Source of the DNA: JANWHF01 sp036276235
Lineage (GTDB): Bacteria > Planctomycetota > Phycisphaerae > Tepidisphaerales > Tepidisphaeraceae
Assembly (NCBI GenBank): GCA_036276235.1
Contig: DATBDZ010000018.1
Location: 1 to 25,077, forward strand
Direction: 5' to 3'
Length of the DNA stretch: 25,077 nucleotides
Shown here: piece by piece, positions 1-6,409 of the stretch
How the letters are laid out: each line of letters opens with the position of its first letter
Position numbering within the stretch: position 1 is the stretch's first letter
Program-made: the position numbers and the translations under genes
Notes under the pieces: model-generated
Told to the model about the DNA's origin: nothing
The model's database searches: none
Seen by the model: the letters and a program-made list of their open reading frames with translations, nothing else

Positions 1-407
1 GAAAGCTGCGCCGGCTTGCGATGGAGCAAATGCTCAATCCCCAGGATGTTAGCCGTATCCAAAACCCGCCGCTCTCTTTCCGCAGCCGGCACCCCGCGCA
101 CCTTCAACCCAAACGCCAGATTCTTCGCGACGGTCATATGCGGATACAGCGCATAGTTCTGAAACACCATCGCCACATCCCGATCCCGCGGCGGCAGATC
201 GTTCACAACGCGCTCCCCAATCCGAATCGTGCCAGAAGTCACCTGCTCCAGCCCGGCAATCATGCGCAGCGTCGTCGTCTTCCCGCAGCCGGACGGACCG
301 ACGAGAACGAGAAACTGGCGATCGGGAATGAGCAGATTGATCTGATCGACGGCGCGCACGCCGCCGCGGAAGGATTTGGCTAATTGCTCTAACGCGATGC
401 TTGCCAT
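1..407 (-). CDS. ABC transporter ATP-binding protein, MalK/UgpC-like (partial, N-terminal 135 residues)
   Basis: This is the nucleotide-binding subunit of an ABC importer, hydrolysing ATP on the cytoplasmic face of the membrane; the sugar-importer (MalK/UgpC) subfamily is the best guess. Reading the minus strand from the ATG at 407 gives an open frame to the window edge. Walker A (GPSGCGKT) is at residues 37-44, followed by TLRMIAGLE. The Q-loop region (VFQNYALYPHMTV) is at 81-93 and is typical of MalK-type proteins. The window ends at residues 135/136, apparently on the first two residues of the LSGGQ signature, so Walker B, the H-loop and any regulatory C-terminal domain lie outside. No clear Shine-Dalgarno precedes the ATG. 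The substrate cannot be told from this fragment. The family call is firm; the subfamily is inference. Confidence 0.93.
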   Translation of the reverse strand, partial: MASIALEQLAKSFRGGVRAVDQINLLIPDRQFLVLVGPSGCGKTTTLRMIAGLEQVTSGTIRIGERVVNDLPPRDRDVAMVFQNYALYPHMTVAKNLAFGLKVRGVPAAERERRVLDTANILGIEHLLHRKPAQL

Positions 408-429
408 GTGGGGTCAAGCTTACCGGGAA

Positions 430-1647
430 TCAGTGTTTTTGGATCGATCGAGGTTTACGACTCCCACTCTCGTCATCGTGTTGCAAGAATCTTAGCTCGC
501 GGCGAATCTCCGCCTTGAGTTGCGCTTCTGTTGGTACGTGAAGCTTATAGCGGCGGGCAAATATCTTTGCTGATCCATCCTCGCCCAACGTGTATCTTAC
601 GACGGCATCGTTTTTGTCGGTGCATAGGATTAAGCCGAGCGTCGGATTGTCCCCTTTGGAAAGCCGCTCGCGGTCGTAGTAGTTGACATAAAGCTGAAGT
701 TGTCCCAGGTCCTGATGCGTGAGCTTGCCCACCTTCAGGTCCAGCAGGACGAAACACTTCAAGATTGTGTGGTAGAAGACCAGATCGATGTAAAAATGAT
801 CGCCGTCAATGGTGATCCGTTCCTGCCGCGCGATAAAGGCAAATCCCTTGCCGAGCTCCAGCAGAAACGTTTGCAGGTTATCGATCAGCGCCTGCTCGAG
901 ATCGGATTCCACCAGTTTGTGTGAAGCCGGCAATCCCAAAAACTCCATCACCATCGGGTCTTTGAACACGTCCGCGGGCGTCTGGACTTCGTGCCCCTTT
1001 TTTGCGAGCCGCAGGAGGCCCTTCTTGTCCTTGCTGAGCGCCAGACGTTCGTACAGCAGGCTGTTGATCTGCCGTTCTAATTCGCGCGCCGACCAACCAT
1101 TCTTAATGGCCTCGATCTCGTAGAACGCGCGGGCCTCCGGCTTCTCCATGCGTAGCAGCGTGCGGTAATGAGTCCAAGACAAGTTCGGATGCAACATGCC
1201 GGGCATCCACGACTTTTCTGCTGCCGTGCGGACTTGTGCGCGTGGTGAATCGATCGAATTGAAAAGGCTACGCGCTGCGTAGCCTTTTTCTTTAGTCGCG
1301 TTGGCACCGGACAAAAGGCCACGCACTGCGTGGCCTTTCGAATTTGCCACCCCTGCGCTCAGCAAACCCGGATAGGTGAGATAAAGCGCCTTCATTTCTT
1401 TCAGCCCGCTCAAGGAAAACCCGGAGCCGTAGTCGGCCGCCAGGCGGCGAGACAACTCCTTCATCAGCCCAAGGCCGTATCCGGCTCGCGCTTTGCCCTT
1501 CTGCTCCTCCTCGACGATCTCACGCCCGATCAGCCAGTAGGCGATCACCTGCGTCGTGTTCACCGACCGCGCAACGTTCGATCGTGCTGATTCCAGAATG
1601 TCGCGAATGCGCACATAGAGCGATTTGTTCCGCTTCTGGCTTTTCAA
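430..1647 (-). CDS. YhcG/DUF1016 family PD-(D/E)XK nuclease domain protein with palindromic insertions
   Basis: This is a DUF1016 (YhcG-type) protein, a family assigned to the PD-(D/E)XK nuclease superfamily; its substrate is not established. The N-terminal domain covers about residues 10-95 (IRDILESARSNVARSVN, YWLIGREIVEEEQKG). The C-terminal nuclease core has Asp288 in FYIDLVFY, Asp303 and Lys305 in LLDLKVGK, and Gln316 in GQLQLYV. I chose the TTG at 1647 because GGAGG lies 4 nt upstream (1652-1656); an upstream TTG at 1707 would add 20 residues but has no Shine-Dalgarno. Between the N-terminal domain and the LSWTHYRTLLR segment there is extra sequence around residues 104-129. It is encoded partly by two near-perfect palindromes that read KGHAVRGLL and KGYAARSLF in the same frame. 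The insertion does not disrupt the frame or the catalytic residues. The nuclease role is inference from the family. Confidence 0.9.
   Translation of the reverse strand: MKSQKRNKSLYVRIRDILESARSNVARSVNTTQVIAYWLIGREIVEEEQKGKARAGYGLGLMKELSRRLAADYGSGFSLSGLKEMKALYLTYPGLLSAGVANSKGHAVRGLLSGANATKEKGYAARSLFNSIDSPRAQVRTAAEKSWMPGMLHPNLSWTHYRTLLRMEKPEARAFYEIEAIKNGWSARELERQINSLLYERLALSKDKKGLLRLAKKGHEVQTPADVFKDPMVMEFLGLPASHKLVESDLEQALIDNLQTFLLELGKGFAFIARQERITIDGDHFYIDLVFYHTILKCFVLLDLKVGKLTHQDLGQLQLYVNYYDRERLSKGDNPTLGLILCTDKNDAVVRYTLGEDGSAKIFARRYKLHVPTEAQLKAEIRRELRFLQHDDESGSRKPRSIQKH
1262..1288. repeat. Palindromic hairpin, RCT-loop family, copy 1 (inside DUF1016 CDS)
   Basis: A perfect 12-bp stem (1262-1273 with 1277-1288) surrounds the 3-nt loop GCT. 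The core is ACGC-GCT-GCGT. It lies in frame in the DUF1016 gene, where the minus strand encodes KGYAARSLF. Confidence 0.9.
1314..1338. repeat. Palindromic hairpin, RCT-loop family, copy 2 (inside DUF1016 CDS)
   Basis: A perfect 11-bp stem (1314-1324 with 1328-1338) surrounds the loop ACT. The core matches copy 1, except that one base pair changes on both arms (T-A to C-G). It is read in the same phase as copy 1, 17 codons away, as KGHAVRGLL. Confidence 0.9.
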
Positions 1648-1651
1648 CGAG

Positions 1652-1656
1652 CCTCC
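1652..1656 (-). promoter_or_regulatory. Shine-Dalgarno GGAGG deciding the TTG start of the DUF1016 gene
   Basis: The minus strand reads GGAGG 4 nt before the TTG at 1647. The upstream TTG at 1707 has no comparable site. The spacing is short, so this is a moderate argument. Confidence 0.45.
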
Positions 1657-1761
1657 GTGGCTACTACGGCGCGCAACAGAATCATGGGCGATCCTCGCAT
1701 GATCCAAGAGTAACGAACTGACTACCGAACCACTAGCGGAGACATGCCGCTCCGCAACTAG

Positions 1762-1955
1762 GAATTGCCACTGTCCACGGCACGATTTCTTCCCGATCCA
1801 ACGATGATATGATTCTGGAGTTGGCGTTTGCGGCGAATTGCCGGTACATCGTTACTCATAACATCCGGGATTTCCGGGGGTGTGAGCAACTAGGGATTTA
1901 CGCGGTAACGCCGCGGGATTTTTTGAAAATCATCAACGAAAGCCCCAACCCGTGA
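1762..1955 (+). pseudogene. PIN-domain toxin remnant (N-terminus missing, frameshifted)
   Basis: This is the C-terminal remnant of a PIN-family toxin-type ribonuclease. In one frame the sequence up to about 1799 reads ARFLPDP. From 1800 a shifted frame reads NDDMILELAFAANCRYIVTHN, then IRDF and TPRDFL, ending at the TGA 1953-1955. Joining them with one extra base would give the family-like DPNDDMILELA, so a one-base deletion near 1800 is likely. Upstream, both frames hit stops (TAG at 1759 and at 1734), and the first roughly 80 residues of a PIN domain, with its first acidic residues, are absent. The TGA overlaps the GTG start of the downstream antitoxin gene in GTGA, so the two were once an operon. 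Assigning this to PIN proteins is from motif memory, not a search. Confidence 0.6.
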
Positions 1956-2194
1956 GCAAACTGACCGTCGAACTTCCCGAGTCCCTCCAACGAAGCATCC
2001 AAGCCTTCGCGGAGAAGGAGGGGTATTCTGTCGATCAGTTTCTGGCCACTGCCGCCGCCGAGAAAATGGCGGCGATGCGCACGCTGGATTATCTGCGTCA
2101 AGAAGCGGCAAACGGCCGCCGCGAGGATTTCGAGCGGTTTCTGGCGGCTGTTCCCCATCGCGAGCCTATCGAAACCGATCGCATGCCCGACTGA
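1952..2194 (+). CDS. RHH/HicB-like antitoxin-type DNA-binding protein
   Basis: An 80-residue protein beginning MSKLTVELPESLQRSIQAFA, followed by EKEGYSVDQFLATAAAEKMAA. The short beta strand (KLTVELP) and two helices match the ribbon-helix-helix plan of CopG/HicB-type antitoxins, which bind their own promoter and neutralise a partner toxin. The C-terminal half (DYLRQEAANGRREDFERFLAAVP) would be the toxin-binding part. It starts with GTG overlapping the stop of the PIN-toxin remnant by 4 nt, so it was translated together with that toxin. Because the toxin is broken, this looks like an orphan antitoxin, which may still act as a regulator or block a related toxin elsewhere. The fold call is fairly good; the partner is inference. 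Confidence 0.75.
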   Translation: MSKLTVELPESLQRSIQAFAEKEGYSVDQFLATAAAEKMAAMRTLDYLRQEAANGRREDFERFLAAVPHREPIETDRMPD

Positions 2195-2255
2195 CACCGG
2201 CAGCGGAGCGCGAGAAAGTCCCCGGCTTTCACGATTTGCCACGCGACATTGTAGT

Positions 2256-2325
2256 AATTCTCACGACATCCAATTCGCTACGCACTGCGTAGCGAATGTC
2301 CGAAGAAGCCAGAGAATTCTCACGA
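2256..2325. repeat. 11-bp direct repeats flanking hairpin copy 3
   Basis: AATTCTCACGA occurs at 2256-2266 and again at 2315-2325, bracketing 48 bases that contain the palindrome. This could be a target-site duplication or simply two members of another short repeat. The sequence shows the repeat; its origin is open. Confidence 0.6.
2273..2297. repeat. Palindromic hairpin, RCT-loop family, copy 3 (intergenic)
   Basis: A perfect 11-bp stem (2273-2283 with 2287-2297) surrounds the loop ACT. The core ACGC-ACT-GCGT is the same as in copies 1 and 2, but the outer stem is different on both arms (ATTCGCT with AGCGAAT) and remains complementary. Confidence 0.88.
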
Positions 2326-2436
2326 ATCCTCCGCCGCTCTTATCGCCCACACGGAATACGAGCGATCGTCGCGCGACCGTTGTCGGGCGGCGCGCGACGA
2401 AGCTCGTGGACGTCGTGAAGTTTCAGTTGCAAAAGA

Positions 2437-3414
2437 TCACACCGGCGCGATCGTCTTCACGCCGAACACATCGCCGATGAGATTGTTGCCGTTGATCGAA
2501 ATGTTGTACACCAGCGCATGCGGTGACGTCTGGTAGTAGCCGCGCTTGAGCTGCACGCCCAGGATGTGCGTGCCGCCGGCGAGGCTCAGTTTGTAGTTGC
2601 CGCTGGCGTCGGTGAGGGTGCTGGCTTCGTTGGAGTCCCACATTCCGTTGTTGTTCACGTCGTCGAAGACGCGCCAGCCGGCCAGGCCTAGTTCGGCCAG
2701 ATCCTTCTTCCCGTTCGCGTTAGCGTCGGTGAAGACGTTTCCGCTGACGGTGCCCGCGGTCGGTCCGACCTTCACCTGCGAGAACTGCACATTGTCCATC
2801 CCAACGTCGTAGCCGCCGGAGTTGGACGAATCGAACGTGATCTTAAGCACCGGCGACTTGACCGTTGACGCGAATGTGAAATGCGAGTGAGCCGCGCCGA
2901 CGGCGTTACCCTCGATCTTGACGTTCGAGGCGGAGTAAAGGACCGCGCCCGAGCCGTTCGTCACCTTCACGGAATTAATTGTGTAATCGGCGCGGCTCCA
3001 GCCGGCCATGTCGAACGAGGCGAGCTGCACGTTGTAGGCGGTGTCGGCAGTGAGCGTGATCTGGAAAATACTGCCACTTGGATTGGAGAAGGCGTTATGC
3101 GAAAGGTCCCCATAGTTTGCATCCCAGGTAACGATCGTTCCCGCGACGTGACCGGTCGTCGCGGTGGAACCATACGCCGCCACGACGTTGGGCGTCGTGC
3201 CGCCCGCGGTTCCGTATTTGAAGCCTCCTTGCGTCGCCGCCGTTACGCGATCGCCATAGGTCTGCGGCACAGGGGTGTAATTCGCCCACGTTCCAGTCGC
3301 CGGCTCAAACGTGAGCACCGTGAACAGCATCCGCTGTTCAAGCGATTCGATCATCCCCTTGCCAGAGTGACGTTCAGCGCGGACGCGAGACGAGCGTGAG
3401 AAAATGCGAGCCAT
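2437..3414 (-). CDS. Secreted/surface protein with LEPR-like N-terminal motif and SdrD-B-like domain
   Basis: A 325-residue protein with a basic N-terminus (RSSRVRAERHSGKG) followed by MIESLEQRMLF at about residues 21-31. This resembles the LEPRxLL signature found at the N-termini of large exported planctomycete proteins. The middle (about 35-215) is a beta-rich extracellular-type region with Asn/Ser/Thr-rich strands. The C-terminal part has SGNVFTDANANGKKDLAELG and VFDDVNNNGMWDSNEA, the repeated Asp/Asn-rich loops of SdrD-B-like domains, which bind calcium in characterised members. The start is firm: AGGAGG lies 6 nt upstream (3421-3426). It appears monocistronic. No C-terminal sorting signal is visible. 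Export and surface location are inference from the motif. Confidence 0.85.
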   Translation of the reverse strand: MARIFSRSSRVRAERHSGKGMIESLEQRMLFTVLTFEPATGTWANYTPVPQTYGDRVTAATQGGFKYGTAGGTTPNVVAAYGSTATTGHVAGTIVTWDANYGDLSHNAFSNPSGSIFQITLTADTAYNVQLASFDMAGWSRADYTINSVKVTNGSGAVLYSASNVKIEGNAVGAAHSHFTFASTVKSPVLKITFDSSNSGGYDVGMDNVQFSQVKVGPTAGTVSGNVFTDANANGKKDLAELGLAGWRVFDDVNNNGMWDSNEASTLTDASGNYKLSLAGGTHILGVQLKRGYYQTSPHALVYNISINGNNLIGDVFGVKTIAPV

Positions 3415-3420
3415 CGCATA

Positions 3421-3426
3421 CCTCCT
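3421..3426 (-). promoter_or_regulatory. Consensus Shine-Dalgarno AGGAGG of the LEPR-motif gene
   Basis: The minus strand reads AGGAGG with a 6-nt gap to the ATG at 3414. It is one of the best ribosome-binding sites in the window and fixes the start of this gene. Confidence 0.8.
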
Positions 3427-3509
3427 ATATGGATAAATCCCCTAAGCACCATGAATTGGACAAAACTCGATGATATTGCGCGGCTTCAGGTTCGCAAGAA
3501 AAAATCAAA

Positions 3510-4334
3510 TTATTTAAGAGTCTCGGCAGAGTGAGGTGCACCGCTTAGCTTGATCGCCCGGATCGCCATGAACATCGGAATCTCTTTGCGCGCCACGTTC
3601 TCCGCGCCGGCGCGCGGGCCGCTGTCGCTTGTCTTGTGGCTTGTCCATTCCTCGATCGCATCAATCAGCAGGCCGGCGTTGCGCAGGGCTTTCACATATG
3701 CCTCGATCGGCTTGTGAAAGCTCCAGGTATGCGCGCCCGGATCCTTGCCAGGATGTGTGAGGATCGGCGTCTTGCGCGGCAATAGATATCGATCGACTCT
3801 TCGGTATTGCACATTCTTGCCGGCGTCCCAGCCCCAGGAGGTTTCCTTGTTGCCGCGGAAGCAGGGGTGCATCATGACGATGACCAATCGTCCGCCGTCG
3901 CGGAGTAAGCGCTGCACGCCGGTGAAGACGGGCTGGATCGGATTGATGTTCTGGATCGCCAGCAGGCATGCCGCCATGTCGAAGGTGGCGGCTGGGAGAA
4001 ACGCAAGCTCGCGGGCGTCGCCGACGTGATAATGAATCGCCGCGGGCCCGCGATCGCGGGCGGATTTGATCAGTTGCGGCGCGGCATCCACGCCGGTGGC
4101 TTCGACGCCGCGCTCGTGGAGAATTCGGCAAAGAACACCCTGCCCGCAGGCGACATCAATCGCCCGCTGCCCCGGTTGGGGCGCCAAAAGCCGCAGCGCC
4201 CCCGGCAGCACCACCTCGCGGTGAAACTCACTTCCGGAATCGCCGACGAGCTGGTCATACCAATCGGCGACTTCGCCCCAATCTGTGGGACGTCCCTTCG
4301 CCGGGGGCGGTGGCATTTTCTTGCTTTTCGCCAT
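3510..4334 (-). CDS. Class I SAM-dependent methyltransferase
   Basis: A 274-residue Rossmann-fold methyltransferase using S-adenosylmethionine; the acceptor is unknown. Motif I is AIDVACGQGVLCR (about 58-70). The acidic end of strand 2 is GVDAAP (about 81-86). GDARELAFLPAATFDM matches the adenine-binding loop and motif II region, and LLRDGGRLVIVMMHPCF matches motif III and strand 5. The Pro-rich, Lys-rich start (MAKSKKMPPPPAKG) is probably disordered. I chose the ATG at 4334; a TTG two codons upstream is also in frame. A heptad-repeat stretch begins just upstream. The pattern matches generic Methyltransf_11/25-type small-molecule enzymes. Fold confidence is high, function unknown. Confidence 0.9.
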   Translation of the reverse strand: MAKSKKMPPPPAKGRPTDWGEVADWYDQLVGDSGSEFHREVVLPGALRLLAPQPGQRAIDVACGQGVLCRILHERGVEATGVDAAPQLIKSARDRGPAAIHYHVGDARELAFLPAATFDMAACLLAIQNINPIQPVFTGVQRLLRDGGRLVIVMMHPCFRGNKETSWGWDAGKNVQYRRVDRYLLPRKTPILTHPGKDPGAHTWSFHKPIEAYVKALRNAGLLIDAIEEWTSHKTSDSGPRAGAENVARKEIPMFMAIRAIKLSGAPHSAETLK

Positions 4335-4359
4335 GATCAATCCGCTGCCGAGCAGAGGT

Positions 4360-4391
4360 CAGGGTTCAGGGTTCAGGGTTCAGGGTTCAGG
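4360..4391. repeat. Heptad tandem repeat (CAGGGTT, four copies)
   Basis: CAGGGTT is repeated at 4360, 4367, 4374 and 4381, followed by a partial unit. A second 7-nt repeat (CAATCAG-type) follows at about 4424-4450, and a short inverse (GAACCC, GAACCC) lies at about 4466-4480. All of this is between the methyltransferase and the PPC gene. Confidence 0.85.
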
Positions 4392-4478
4392 AAGAGCCAA
4401 GGTGGACGAGCGCCTGCATTCAATTCAGCAATCAGCAATCAGCATTCAGCATTTGCTCCTCCACTGAACCCCGAACCC

Positions 4479-6131
4479 TCACTGCGCTGGCATTGATGTC
4501 GGCGGAACGGGCGGAATTGTCAACCAGAGCGAGTCGGTGTTCGGGATGAGCTGATCCGCGCCGATTGAAAAAATCGCCGGCCGCGCGATGGGATGATCCG
4601 GATCGAGCGAGACGATCATCGCGCGAATCGGCACGTTCGCCGGCGCGGCGTTCGGTGCGGCCGAGATGCTGATCTTCACCGCTCCGCCTCCCGGCGGCAC
4701 CTGGCCCGCCGGCGCGCTGACGCCCGGCGGCAGCTTGTCGAGAACGACCGCCAGCGGAAGTGCGTGGCCATTTTGCCGCGCGATTGTCACCGTCATCTCG
4801 GCGGATTTTCCTGGCTGCACGACAAACGCCGACGCATCGACGGTCGCCGTGAAATCCGGCAGCGCGGGGCGAACCGTCAGCCGATAGACGCATTCGCGCC
4901 CGCCCTTGCCGTAACGATCGGCGACCTGGATCAGATACTGTCCATCCGCCGGCGCGGCCCATTCAACCTTGGGGTCCTGGAGCGGGCCGGTATCGTCCGC
5001 CGACAACAATTGCTTGCCCGAAGAATCGGCGATGCTCAAAACGGGATCGAGCGGGAAATCAAGAGCCGCCGATTGAATCGCGATCACCAATCGCTCGCTC
5101 TTTTTTGCCGTCAGCCTGAAGTAGCGCGCGTCGCCGGCATGACTGATCCGCCCATTCACCGCGCAAGGCGCGACAATCGCCTGCGCCAGATCGGCGCGAT
5201 CATTAGGCTCCCGCTCCAGAATCTGCGGCAGATCGTCCGCCGCGACGCGAATCGAATTGTGAATCGCCGATGGCGCGAACCAGGCAAAATCGGATCGCGC
5301 GGCTAACCCGCTTGCGTCCAAGTCAGCCACAATCGAATTCCCCGACTCACCGAGATTCCATCCGAAGAGATGAACGGAGTTCGTCTCGCCGCGCTTAACG
5401 GCCGTCGGAAACGCCGACCGCGCATACGGCCCGTGCGTGAGCAGCAGCCGATAGACGGCGGCCTTCGCGCCGGTGAATCGCACATCAGCCGCCGGCGGAT
5501 AAGTAAACCCCGCCACCTCGATCACATATCGCCCGGCGCGTTTCACCTGCCAGGCGATCAGCGGATCAAGACCATAGGTGTCATGATTGAAGGCGACGTC
5601 GACCCCATCCGGGTCAAACAGATGCAGCGCCGGATCGACCGGCGAACCAAGCCGACGGCAAATCACTTCGCCGATGATCCATTGCCCCACCTCCGCATTC
5701 ACCTCGAAGCAATCATCGTCCACCGGCCTTTCGAGCTGGCCATTGATGATCACCGGCAATTTTTCGGTAAGCTGCGCCGCCGCCCGCGAATCGTTTGGCT
5801 CGGCTTCCATCACTTCCGGATGCCGATCGACCATAAACGTGCGAAGTGCGCCCGTGCCCTGATCGTTGTAGATCCGAACCAGATGCGGCCCCAGCGGGCA
5901 GTCTTTGGCAATCTTCACCTTGTACGAGCCGTTCTATTTTTCAGGAGTGAAGACAAGCCCCGGCGAATCGGTCCAGACACCAACTGGTGCCGGTTGAATC
6001 GCAGCGGAGGCGACAGTGAGTTCCGTCCCCTGCTGACCACCGGCTGGAAAGATGTAATCGACGACGGGTGGTGCGCCGCGCGCCGCTCCGGCGCTTGCAA
6101 AGCAGATGACCAAGACGATCAGCCAGAGCAA
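4479..6131 (-). pseudogene. PPC-domain (pre-peptidase C-terminal) secreted protein with in-frame TAG stop
   Basis: This is the third gene of the DUF1549-DUF1501-PPC cluster, about 550 codons long. The likely TTG start at 6131 gives a signal peptide (LLWLIVLVICFASAGAARGA). It is followed by an IPT/TIG-like region (VVDYIFPAGGQQGTELTV) to FTPEK, then a TAG at 5934-5936, then NGSYKVKIAKDCPLGPHLVR in the same frame. Two PPC-like beta domains follow: EAEPNDSRAAAQ to YRLLLTHGPYA, and REPNDRADLAQA to YRLTVRP. A C-terminal Ig-like region ends near 4482. The stop could be a real nonsense mutation, readthrough or a sequence error. A GTG at 5918 could start the downstream part, but that product would lack the signal peptide. 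PPC domains are usually extracellular accessory modules. Confidence 0.8.
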
Positions 6132-6140
6132 GGCATTGTC

Positions 6141-6166
6141 CCCTCCTCCGGTACTCCGGGGGAGGG
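6141..6166. repeat. Hairpin, GG-TACT-CC apex family, copy 1
   Basis: An 11-bp stem (6141-6151 with 6156-6166; 10 Watson-Crick pairs and one G-U) closes on the loop TACT. On the minus strand its GGAGG-rich arm sits just upstream of the TTG start of the PPC gene and may serve as its Shine-Dalgarno. Confidence 0.85.
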
Positions 6167-6209
6167 TTAGGGTGGGGGCTTGCGCGGCCGCGCCGCTCTG
6201 GAGCACCGT

Positions 6210-6281
6210 CATGCAGAGGTACTCCGAAGCATCTGGCCCACTCGCGCGAATAAGCCAGCTGCTTCGGAGTACCTCAGCATG
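6210..6281. repeat. 27-bp imperfect inverted repeat element
   Basis: The arms 6210-6236 and 6255-6281 match at 25 of 27 positions when one is reverse-complemented, with an 18-nt spacer. Each arm begins or ends with CATG and contains AGGTACTCCG. It lies in the gap between DUF1501 and the PPC gene. No transposase is nearby. It looks like a MITE/REP-type element. Confidence 0.85.
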
Positions 6282-6409
6282 ACATTTTCCCTGCATTACG
6301 AATTTTGTAATTGCTTGGCCGCCGCCGTGAGCACGCTCGTGCAACCTGTCAGGAGCGACTGAGGCGGGCGACGAGGCCTTCTCCCCACAACACAATAATC
6401 GCCGCTCGC

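Noticed and set aside
4360..4480. Possible CRISPR array
   Set aside because: The repeats are 7-nt tandem units without spacers, and no cas gene is present in the window.
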